From Cyclobacteriaceae bacterium (lineage in GTDB: Bacteria; Bacteroidota; Bacteroidia; Cytophagales; Cyclobacteriaceae), in the NCBI GenBank assembly GCA_029861825.1, contig JAOTYN010000163.1:1-8467 (forward strand): DNA of 8,467 nt, in the 5' to 3' direction. Below, piece by piece: positions 1-6,365 of the stretch (position 1 is its first letter; each line of letters starts with the position of its first letter). The notes under the pieces are model-generated. The model was not told the origin of the DNA and searched no databases. It saw only the letters and a program-made list of their open reading frames with translations. The position numbers and the translations under genes are program-made.

Positions 1-1
1 C

Positions 2-688
2 TTGGCGAATTCATCCTTAGGTGATGCTATCGCCGCCCGGGTGTCCATCATGATCGATGCCAGTTTAGCTTCCAATATTGTGGAGTTACCCGATACTTCC
101 AACGGGTTCACCGTTAAGCGAAGCATTTACACAGGTAAGGCTTTTGCTTATGTGAACTTAAACAAAGAACGTAAGATATTGGCCTTAAAGAAGAACGCCG
201 CGGATCTGAAAACCGATGGTAGTCCAGCAGAACTGGTTTCTTTTGAACCTCAATTGAACGACGACGATTTCAATACCACCATACTTTCTACAGAAAAAGC
301 TACTGGCGAGATCTTGCTGCCGGAGGCCGACATTGTGGTTTCTGGAGGGAGAGGATTAAAAGGACCTGAAAACTGGCACCTGATTGAGGACCTGGCTAAA
401 TCATTGGGAGCGGCCACAGGCTGTAGTAAACCAGTATCCGATATGGAGTGGCGCCCTCATCACGAACACGTCGGTCAAACCGGTATAAAGGTAAGTCCTT
501 CATTGTACGTAGCAGTGGGAATTTCGGGCGCGATACAACACTTGGCAGGGGTAAACTCCTCGAAGGTTATCGTGGTGATCAATAAAGATCCGGAGGCTCC
601 ATTTTTTAAAGCAGCGGATTATGGTATCGTGGGTGATGCCTTTGAAGTAGTACCCAAATTGACGGCTGCAATTAATGCCGGTAATTGA
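2..688 (+). CDS. etfA: Electron transfer flavoprotein subunit alpha, 5'-truncated by the window edge
   Basis: The alpha subunit of the electron transfer flavoprotein binds FAD and, with EtfB, passes electrons from acyl-CoA and related dehydrogenases to the quinone pool; it acts in the cytoplasm. The visible 228 codons contain the C-terminal FAD-binding domain: SGGRGLKGPENW (fragment residues 114-125), a VGQTG motif (157-161), the signature GISGAIQHLAG (173-183), and NKDPEAPFFKAADYGIVGD (194-212). Family members have about 320 residues, so roughly 90 N-terminal residues lie left of the window. The TTG at position 2 is therefore an internal codon and not a start. The gene ends with TGA at 686-688, and the BFN gene follows 48 bp later on the same strand. 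etfB would be expected upstream, outside the window. Family identity is clear from the motifs; the operon is inferred from spacing. Confidence 0.95.
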   Translation: MANSSLGDAIAARVSIMIDASLASNIVELPDTSNGFTVKRSIYTGKAFAYVNLNKERKILALKKNAADLKTDGSPAELVSFEPQLNDDDFNTTILSTEKATGEILLPEADIVVSGGRGLKGPENWHLIEDLAKSLGAATGCSKPVSDMEWRPHHEHVGQTGIKVSPSLYVAVGISGAIQHLAGVNSSKVIVVINKDPEAPFFKAADYGIVGDAFEVVPKLTAAINAGN

Positions 689-736
689 TGATATATGGGT
701 TATTTTTAATAGTTTTAGAACACATCAACCGTTATC

Positions 737-1333
737 GTGGATAAGATCAGGCTAGAAATACTAGGATTGTCCTCCAGTCAAAGTCAATCAGGCTCATTCG
801 CATTGGTATTGGGGGAGGTCAATGGGAACCGCCGGCTTCCGATCATAATTGGCATGTTTGAAGCTCAGGCTATCGCCATCGAAATTGAGCGCATCACTCC
901 CAATCGGCCTATGACCCACGACTTGTTCAAATCATTTGCCCACAACTTCAAATTTGACGTGAATGAGGTTTTGATTTCGGACCTAAAAGAAGGGGTATTT
1001 TTCGCCAAACTAATTTGTAGCAATGGGGAGCAAACCGTGGAAATCGACTCCCGACCTTCGGATGCTATTGCCATTGGCATAAGGTTCAGCGTTCCAATAT
1101 TCACCTATGAGGCCGTTCTTTCCGAGGCTGGGATTATTTTGACAGACGAGGTAACAGAAGAGAGCAAAGGTGTTTTGGAAGAGGGAGAAGAGCCGGTAGC
1201 GGCTACTTCTAGTGTTGAAGAACTGAAAGATTACAGTACTGAAAAACTTCAGGACCTGCTTAAAGACGCCCTAAATAATGAAGACTACGAGCGGGCCGCC
1301 AAGATCAGGGATGAAATGAACAAGCGCAACTGA
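737..1333 (+). CDS. Bifunctional nuclease family (BFN/DUF151) protein with C-terminal UVR motif
   Basis: This 198-residue protein has two parts. Residues 1-135 match the BFN (DUF151) fold, with the LPIIIGMFEAQAIAIEIE stretch near residues 34-51 and the SRPSDAIAIGIR signature near 105-116. Residues 166-198 form a helical UVR (UvrB/UvrC) motif, seen in LQDLLKDALNNEDYERAAKIRDE-type spacing with AA-x-IRDE near the end. BFN proteins have been reported as nucleases acting on DNA and RNA, but the role in bacteria is poorly defined; UVR motifs mediate protein-protein contact in UvrB and UvrC and also occur in Clp-associated adaptors. The start is GTG at 737, chosen because the conserved DKIRLEILGL opening follows it directly. 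An acidic linker (about residues 137-160) joins the two domains. It follows etfA by 48 bp and probably shares its transcript. Its TGA abuts the stop codon of the opposite-strand transporter gene with no gap. Specific substrate is unknown. Confidence 0.9.
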   Translation: MDKIRLEILGLSSSQSQSGSFALVLGEVNGNRRLPIIIGMFEAQAIAIEIERITPNRPMTHDLFKSFAHNFKFDVNEVLISDLKEGVFFAKLICSNGEQTVEIDSRPSDAIAIGIRFSVPIFTYEAVLSEAGIILTDEVTEESKGVLEEGEEPVAATSSVEELKDYSTEKLQDLLKDALNNEDYERAAKIRDEMNKRN

Positions 1334-2764
1334 TCATCCCATAATCATTCCCACCATAGTTGCCGAGATAAGAGAAGCTAACGTTCCCCCCAGTAAGGCC
1401 CTAAAACCCAATTGAGACAATGTTAACCGCTGATTTGGCGCTAATGAGCCGATGCCGCCAATCTGGATGCCAATAGAGGCTACATTGGCGAAGCCGCAAA
1501 GCATGTAAGTAGCCATAAGGACGGACTTAGACTCGACAAAGGCCCCCGCGGTTTTAAGCTCAGAGAGGCTTACGTAGCCGATGAATTCCGTAAGAATGAT
1601 CTTTTCCCCCAGCATGCGGCCCACTAACGTAATATCTTCAGTAGCCACTCCCATGATCCACATGAGGGGCGCAAACAAGTAGCCTAGAATAAACTCTAAA
1701 GACAACTGTTCGAATTGACCATTGGTTACCTGCGCAACTACCGCATTTAAGTTGGTCCAGCCGCCCAGCCATTCCAGGATATAGTTCCCCAGCGTTATGA
1801 ACGCAATAAACACCAGTAGCATGGCGCCTACATTGACCATTAAACGCAAGCCTTCACCGGTGCCATTTGATATGGCATCCAGGACATTACTACCTATTTT
1901 CTCCTTGGTGATCTTTATGGTTTTATCCACCTGTTCTACTTGAGGTACCAGAATCTTGGACATTACTACTGCACCGGGAGCGGCCATGACCGAAGCGGCT
2001 AGTAGATGCTTAGCAAATAATACCCTTTGTACAGGATCGTCGCCTCCTAAAAAGCTGATATAGGCGGCTAGTACACCACCGGCCAGTGTGGCCATACCCC
2101 CGGTCATCACCAGCATGATCTCCGAACGGTTCATTGCCGGCAGGTATCCCTTTATCAGTAAAGGGGATTCTGTTTGCCCCAGAAAGATGTTGCCGGCCAC
2201 AGATAAGCTTTCGGCACCGGATATCTTCATGGCCTTGGAAAGCAGCCAGGCCAACCCTTTTACGATAACCTGAATAAGACCCAGGTAGTATAACACGCTA
2301 GTGATCGCTGAAAAGAACACAATGGTGGGTAACACCTGAAAAGCGAATATGAACCCGAATTTATCGGTATCCAGAAAGTCGCCAAATAGAAATTCGCTAC
2401 CAGCAGTGGTGGAATTGAGAACTATCACAAACAAGTTGCCAACGAATTCAAAGATGGCCCTTATGAAGGGTACCTGCAATACTCCCAAAGCCAAAACCAG
2501 TTGGATCAATAATCCGGTGCCGACTACTTTCCAAGCTACTCCTTTGCGGTTGTTACTAAAGAGGTAAGCGATGCCTAATAGTACAGCCAGGCCTAATAGA
2601 CCTCTGGCCACATTTCCTATACTGAATCCTTTGCCGCTGTCCAGGTCAGGAAGTACTTCGTTGGTTTGTTGGGCTTGTGCTAAAAGGACAGGATCGGAGG
2701 GGTCGGCAATAGCTCCTGCACTGAACAATGTCAATATTAGGAGGATCCAAGGGAATTTTTTCAT
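1334..2764 (-). CDS. nupC: Concentrative nucleoside transporter (CNT/NupC family) with N-terminal signal sequence
   Basis: This 476-residue inner-membrane protein is a CNT-family symporter that imports nucleosides using a cation gradient. Family landmarks are all present: the GQTES motif at residues 196-200 (base-contacting Gly-Gln-Thr-Glu in the Vibrio CNT structure), TEF at 392-394 with E393 matching the ribose-binding glutamate, and CGFANVASIGIQIGG from 423, with N427 and S430 matching the ribose-contacting Asn and Ser. A hydrophobic segment at residues 5-20 followed by AIA-DPSD looks like a cleavable signal peptide, and an extra polar stretch of about 25 residues precedes the first core helix; enterobacterial NupC (about 400 residues) lacks this. 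The ATG at 2762-2764 is chosen because it begins the MKK signal sequence. It is convergent with the BFN gene. A decayed pckA lies 86 bp upstream on the same strand. The substrate range (purine or pyrimidine) and the coupling ion cannot be read from sequence. Confidence 0.93.
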   Translation of the reverse strand: MKKFPWILLILTLFSAGAIADPSDPVLLAQAQQTNEVLPDLDSGKGFSIGNVARGLLGLAVLLGIAYLFSNNRKGVAWKVVGTGLLIQLVLALGVLQVPFIRAIFEFVGNLFVIVLNSTTAGSEFLFGDFLDTDKFGFIFAFQVLPTIVFFSAITSVLYYLGLIQVIVKGLAWLLSKAMKISGAESLSVAGNIFLGQTESPLLIKGYLPAMNRSEIMLVMTGGMATLAGGVLAAYISFLGGDDPVQRVLFAKHLLAASVMAAPGAVVMSKILVPQVEQVDKTIKITKEKIGSNVLDAISNGTGEGLRLMVNVGAMLLVFIAFITLGNYILEWLGGWTNLNAVVAQVTNGQFEQLSLEFILGYLFAPLMWIMGVATEDITLVGRMLGEKIILTEFIGYVSLSELKTAGAFVESKSVLMATYMLCGFANVASIGIQIGGIGSLAPNQRLTLSQLGFRALLGGTLASLISATMVGMIMG

Positions 2765-2850
2765 AGAGCGCTAATCGTAATAAGAGTCCATTTTGGTCTC
2801 ATTAAACCTCTCCAATAAACGAAAAAAAGCGGAATATGAAAAAATTACCA

Positions 2851-3270
2851 CTAAGTCATGACCACTGGCGCTCCCTGCATGATCTCTTCATGGGCGAAAT
2901 CGGCAAAGGCTTGGCAGTAATTAACAAAGCTAGTACCAGTTTACTAGCCTGGGTTTCGTAGGCTTGGGGGTCGCTCCATGTTTGCACCGGATCCAGAATT
3001 TCAGCGGGGACTTCGGAATATTGCACAGGAATTTCCACACCAAAGATAAGGTACTTTAGATATTCCACCTGGTCCAACTCCCCGATAAGAGCCGCCGCGA
3101 TCATAGCCCCGGTATACCGTTGCCTCATGCTAGATCCTACACCGTAAGCTCCTCCGGACCAGCCAGTATTTACCAAAGATGTTGACTTTGTTGTCTGTCA
3201 TTTTCTGGCCCAACATCTCGGCATATTCAGCGGGAGCAGTGGGCAGAACCGACAAAACGCTTCGTCCAAA
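2851..3270 (-). pseudogene. pckA: Decayed 3' fragment of ATP-type phosphoenolpyruvate carboxykinase
   Basis: About 140 residues resembling the C terminus of ATP-dependent PEP carboxykinase (oxaloacetate to PEP, gluconeogenesis) can be pieced together from two reading frames. From 3270 to 3178 one frame gives FG...PAEYAEMLGQKM, matching the HPTKYAEML region. At about 3177 the frame shifts and VNTGWSGGAYGVG follows, continuing through IFGVEIP, EILDP and YETQASKLV. At about 2928 a second shift restores the first frame, giving FVNYCQAFADFAHEEIMQG and a TAG stop at 2851-2853. The family has about 530 residues, so three quarters are missing, including the catalytic nucleotide-binding P-loop. Usually conserved positions are altered: KRM becomes SSM, YTRAMI becomes YTGAMI, HPIFG becomes YLIFG. 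Truncation, two frameshifts and these changes together indicate a dead relic. A functional pckA probably exists elsewhere in the genome, which I cannot see. Confidence 0.85.
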
Positions 3271-3712
3271 AAGAATTTTTTCTTAATCTCAACTGGAGAG
3301 ACCCTAAATCTGTAACTTATCAATGGGTGGGCGGGGGGCTCCCCTGTGAGACCTTCAGTCTAAACCGGGTGGTTTCATCGGGGTTTAATCCGGGTAAGTC
3401 CTGGGATGCCGGGTGGATTGGATTCCCATCCTTCGCCTTACCTTTCACCTAACTTTAGCTCTTAGTTCCACTCTACCTGCCGGACTACGGTCTCCTATGC
3501 CAAAAGCTTGTTCAGGGGTCTGAAGCCTTGTCTGGCCGTGGTTCCTTCGCCTAATACTTCCAAGGCTCAGCGATGCTTCCACAGCACGCAGATGAATGAC
3601 GGCTCGCTGGCAGTCGTCCTCCGTTTGATTTGGTACCTTATTTGCTTTAGTCATATTCACCTATTACTTTTAGCGGTTATTAACTCAAAATATTCACCCA
3701 AAAAAGCCCACC
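3271..3712. other. Gene-free, GC-rich, hairpin-rich block of unknown identity
   Basis: No coding gene is supported here. By hand count, 3321-3620 is about 56% GC, against about 44% in the first 100 bases of the next gene. Short inverted repeats are dense: AGAC/GTCT at 3349-3352 and 3358-3361; AAACC/GGTTT at 3362-3366 and 3371-3375 with a GGGT loop; GGATG/CATCC at 3404-3408 and 3427-3431; CCG/CGG at 3480-3490; AGCCTTG/CAAGGCT at 3524-3530 and 3561-3567; CAGCG/CGCTG at 3568-3572 and 3605-3609. The hexamer CCGGGT occurs three times (3365, 3390, 3409). Short open frames exist (3445-3660 minus; an upstream extension of the next gene's shadow frame, plus) but resemble nothing I know. It may be a structured RNA or the remnant of a mobile element, such as part of a group II intron, beside the pckA relic. 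Positions 3640-3712 become AT-rich again and probably hold the promoter and leader of the peptide transporter. Confidence 0.5.
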
Positions 3713-5281
3713 ATGAGCACTATAGAAAGCCATCTCAGCAACCAAAGGAAATTCCTGGGCCATCCGGTTGGACTATACGTGCTGTTTATGACAGAAATGT
3801 GGGAAAGGTTCTCCTACTATGGAATGCGGGCCATACTGGTGTTGTATCTGGTGGCGGAAACTGCCGCCGATAATCCAGGGCTTGGTTGGGCCAACGACAG
3901 TGCTATTGCTTTGTATGGCTGGTATACCATGTTTGTCTATGTTGCCTCTATACCCGGTGGAATTATAGCCGATAAATTATTAGGTCAAAGAAAATCGGTT
4001 TTTGTTGGCGGTATGTTGTTGGTAGCTGGTCACAGCATATTGGCAGTGGAGCAGATGTGGGCTTTTTATCTAGGTCTAGTCCTTATTGTAATGGGAGTAG
4101 GAATGCTAAAACCCAATATTTCCACTATGGTAGGAGGGTTGTATCCTAAAAACCAACAGAACAAGCGGGATATGGGCTTCTACATTTTTTACATGGGTAT
4201 CAACCTGGGAGCAGCCACTTCAGCTCTTATCGTAGGGTATATAGGAGAAAATATCGGCTGGCACTATGGATTCGGACTGGCCGGTATTGGTATGGCCTTA
4301 GGACAGCTAATTTATTGGTGGGGTCAAAAATATATCCGACATGTAGGAAATCTGGTAGAAGACACCCGACCAGATCAAGATCGCGACAATTTATTCCTAA
4401 AAATATTTAAGCAACGCAATGCCTTTATAGGTTTACTGCTAATGGTTTTGGCTGGCGTATATATCTGGTATATGGTGGACTGGCAATATGGCGCTTTGGT
4501 CATTGGCTTGGCTTTTGCTGTGGGATTTGGTATTGTGGTGTATAACGATGGAAATAAAGTGGAGAAAGATCGGATCCTGGTCACCTACTTGTCTTTTCTC
4601 ATTATTATCGTTTTCTGGGGAGCCTTTGAACAAGCGGGTGGTCTAATGAACGTTTATGCAGCCCAAAAAACCAATTTAGCGTTTGGTAGCTTTATGGTTC
4701 CCGCCAGCTGGTTCCAGTCGGTCAATGCCATTTTCATACTGACTTTCGCCACCATTGTGGGCAGTATTTGGATCTGGTGGAAAAACCGGCACAAGGAGTC
4801 CTCCTCACTTTTTAAAATGGCTATTGGGGTGATCATAATGGGTTGGGGGTTCTTTTTTATGTCATTGGCCAGTAAAGAGGTAGGGTATGACGCAGCAGGT
4901 GAAATAATAAAAAAATCGGGAATGCAGTGGTTAGTGCTGGCGTACTTGTTCCATACTCTGGGTGAGTTATGTACTTCTCCGGTGGCACTATCATTCATTA
5001 CCAAACTTGCACCTGACCGATGGATGGCCTTTATGATGGGAGCTTATTTTGCGGCTACCGGTTTAGGCAACAAAGTTGCGGGTGTGTTAGGTGAATCCGC
5101 TTCAGAATTTGGTGAGTTTGCCATATTTACAGGAATTGCCATATTTTGTACCATATTTGGGCTATTGGTCATTGCGATGCTCAAGCCGTTGAAGCGTCTT
5201 ACACATGGCGCGGAAGACCTGCAGATAGAAGTGGATGCCAGTGGGGAGTTAGCGGCTTCTTTGGAAACTCAAGAGGCCTAA
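3713..5281 (+). CDS. POT/PTR2-family peptide:proton symporter
   Basis: This 522-residue major facilitator protein imports di- and tripeptides with protons across the inner membrane. The hallmark ExxERFxYY motif is at residues 28-36 (E28, E31, R32). The PTR2 signature with GGIIADKLLGQRK lies at 82-94, a conserved TM4 lysine is K133 in GMLKPNIS, and FYIFYMGINLGA at 156-167 is the second PTR2 signature. The C-terminal half carries FWGAFEQAGG (301-310) and a TM10 glutamate, E418, in GELCTSP, equivalent to the substrate-binding glutamate of structurally known bacterial POTs. The hydrophobic pattern fits 14 helices, the usual bacterial count with two extra helices between TM6 and TM7. A hydrophilic tail of about 30 residues ends the protein. 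The ATG at 3713 gives the usual short N terminus; no Shine-Dalgarno sequence is visible. Substrate preference beyond small peptides is not readable. Confidence 0.94.
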   Translation: MSTIESHLSNQRKFLGHPVGLYVLFMTEMWERFSYYGMRAILVLYLVAETAADNPGLGWANDSAIALYGWYTMFVYVASIPGGIIADKLLGQRKSVFVGGMLLVAGHSILAVEQMWAFYLGLVLIVMGVGMLKPNISTMVGGLYPKNQQNKRDMGFYIFYMGINLGAATSALIVGYIGENIGWHYGFGLAGIGMALGQLIYWWGQKYIRHVGNLVEDTRPDQDRDNLFLKIFKQRNAFIGLLLMVLAGVYIWYMVDWQYGALVIGLAFAVGFGIVVYNDGNKVEKDRILVTYLSFLIIIVFWGAFEQAGGLMNVYAAQKTNLAFGSFMVPASWFQSVNAIFILTFATIVGSIWIWWKNRHKESSSLFKMAIGVIIMGWGFFFMSLASKEVGYDAAGEIIKKSGMQWLVLAYLFHTLGELCTSPVALSFITKLAPDRWMAFMMGAYFAATGLGNKVAGVLGESASEFGEFAIFTGIAIFCTIFGLLVIAMLKPLKRLTHGAEDLQIEVDASGELAASLETQEA

Positions 5282-5428
5282 TTCCCGTTAATAATGATAG
5301 TCAGTGAATTCTTGTATTTTAACAACATCAGCTATATCTTGCAAAAGATGTTTCAACAAGCATTCCTAGTAAAATTTAATTTTTTATCAATTTATTCCTA
5401 TTTTATGGTGTAAGTTTACGTTAATTCA

Positions 5429-5442
5429 CGTATAACCATACG
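5429..5442 (+). promoter_or_regulatory. Small hairpin just upstream of the siaB start
   Basis: In the 167-bp AT-rich gap between the transporter gene and siaB, CGTAT (5429-5433) and ATACG (5438-5442) form a perfect 5-bp stem with an AACC loop, ending six bases before the ATG at 5449. In a transcript it would sit where a ribosome loads. Slightly upstream, GTAA/TTAC (5410-5413 and 5416-5419) is a second small inverted repeat that includes TAAGTTTA, a near match to the Bacteroidota -7 element TAnnTTTG; no matching -33 TTG lies at the right distance. Another weak candidate promoter is TTG at 5312 followed 18 bases later by TATATCTTG. None of these is strong enough to call a promoter. No convincing terminator for the transporter gene was seen in the gap. 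Confidence 0.25.
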
Positions 5443-5448
5443 CTGCTT

Positions 5449-5985
5449 ATGCAATCCCATTTGAACCGGAGTCCTAGTTTTGAGGATTCCGAGATTTTAC
5501 TCAGCTACCGGGGAACAGTAACAGATGAACTTTTTGATACCATTCTGGAACTGGCGGAACATAAACTTGATCAGGAGCAAACCAGCAAGCAGGTAAAACG
5601 TAAAGTTTTTAAAGTGCTGGTAGAGAGTCTGCAAAATGTTTATCATCACTTTGATGATCTTCCCCTGACTACAGAGTCTTTTCCGGTTACCTTTACCTTG
5701 GAAAAGGATAAACTCACCTATTGTATCAGTACAGGTAATCATATCTTAATTACTAAAGTCGAAGAACTACGGAACTTGATTGAGGATGTTAACAACATGG
5801 ATCGCAAGCAACTAAAGTCCTTCTACCGGAACCGTTTAGGGGATGGTAGCTTCTCAGAAAGGGGAGGTGCTGGCCTGGGGATTGTAGACATTATTCGGAA
5901 ATCTGGGGAAAAAATCACCTATGATTTCCGAAGAGTTAACGAAGATTATTCCTATTTTAGCCTCAAGGTTAAAGTATCGGCATAA
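5449..5985 (+). CDS. siaB: SiaB-family protein kinase (DUF6272, GHKL-like ATPase fold)
   Basis: This 178-residue cytoplasmic protein resembles SiaB, which in Pseudomonas aeruginosa phosphorylates the small regulator SiaC and so controls c-di-GMP-linked biofilm behaviour. A GHKL-like nucleotide site is readable: the N-box equivalent VESLQNVYHH at residues 58-67 (E59 and N63) and a glycine-rich lid GGAGLGIVDIIRKSG at 139-153. A SFSERGG stretch precedes the G-rich loop. There is no signal peptide or membrane segment. Its length fits the family. The ATG at 5449 is the first in frame and leaves a short polar N terminus. siaC begins two bases after its stop, so the two are surely co-transcribed and probably translationally coupled. 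Pseudomonas also has the phosphatase siaA and the diguanylate cyclase siaD alongside; neither is in this window. The family call is confident; the output controlled here is unknown. Confidence 0.88.
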   Translation: MQSHLNRSPSFEDSEILLSYRGTVTDELFDTILELAEHKLDQEQTSKQVKRKVFKVLVESLQNVYHHFDDLPLTTESFPVTFTLEKDKLTYCISTGNHILITKVEELRNLIEDVNNMDRKQLKSFYRNRLGDGSFSERGGAGLGIVDIIRKSGEKITYDFRRVNEDYSYFSLKVKVSA

Positions 5986-5987
5986 GT

Positions 5988-6365
5988 ATGAATGATTTTT
6001 ATCTGGAGGCTACCCCAAAGACTCCAAAATTGCACTTTAATAAGGAAAATGGGGAATTCGAAATTTCCGGCAGATCTATCCCGGAAAACTCCATAGAGTT
6101 TTACAAACCCGTAATTAACTGGTTGGATAATTACATTGAGGATCCTCACGCAGATACTTTGTTGGTAATCAAATTGGAGTACTTCAATACCAGTTCTTCT
6201 AAATGCCTAGTGGAGATACTTCGCAGATTGGAGCGTCTAAACAGCTCACACAAAGTTGAGGTCAAATGGTGCTATGAGGAAGAGGATGAGGATATGCAAG
6301 AGTCTGGAGAAGACTTTAAGGAGATTATCAAACTCCCTATCGAAATGGTGATCATCAGTGATTAA
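5988..6365 (+). CDS. siaC: SiaC-family regulatory phosphoprotein (DUF1987)
   Basis: This 125-residue protein matches SiaC, the phosphoacceptor partner of the SiaB kinase. In P. aeruginosa, unphosphorylated SiaC binds and activates the diguanylate cyclase SiaD, and phosphorylation at Thr68 by SiaB blocks this. Here the sequence LEYFNTSSSK places a threonine at residue 68 exactly, followed by three serines, so the phosphorylation site is conserved in position and context. The opening FYLEATPKTPKLHFN and the ISGRSIPENSIEFYKP segment (residues 26-41) are typical of the family. Residues 97-110 form a very acidic loop. The ATG at 5988 follows the siaB TAA by two bases. Its last 11 bp overlap the 3' end of the opposite-strand TerB-like gene. 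No SiaD-like GGDEF partner is visible in the window, so the downstream target may be encoded elsewhere or be different. Confidence 0.9.
   Translation: MNDFYLEATPKTPKLHFNKENGEFEISGRSIPENSIEFYKPVINWLDNYIEDPHADTLLVIKLEYFNTSSSKCLVEILRRLERLNSSHKVEVKWCYEEEDEDMQESGEDFKEIIKLPIEMVIISD

Noticed and set aside
2..4. TTG as the start codon of the first gene
   Set aside because: EtfA proteins are about 90 residues longer at the N terminus, and the reading frame is open to the window edge. The gene is cut by the window.
3445..3660. 71-residue minus-strand open frame in the GC-rich block
   Set aside because: It resembles no protein I know, is rich in Arg, Ala and Gln as expected of GC-rich non-coding DNA, and lies amid dense hairpins. 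I treat it as chance, although a degraded leader of a mobile element is possible.
3300..3660. A group II intron call on the minus strand
   Set aside because: I saw no 5' GUGCG-type boundary, no domain V hairpin and no reverse transcriptase motifs, so I keep it only as a hypothesis for the GC-rich block.
3610..3712. A Bacteroidota-type promoter (TTG...TAnnTTTG) before the peptide transporter
   Set aside because: TTTG occurs several times, but no TAnnTTTG element lies at a proper distance from a -33 TTG, so no site can be assigned.
3508..3873. 121-residue plus-strand open frame starting in the GC-rich block
   Set aside because: It runs into the peptide transporter in a different frame. The transporter's ATG and motifs are clear, so this is a shadow.
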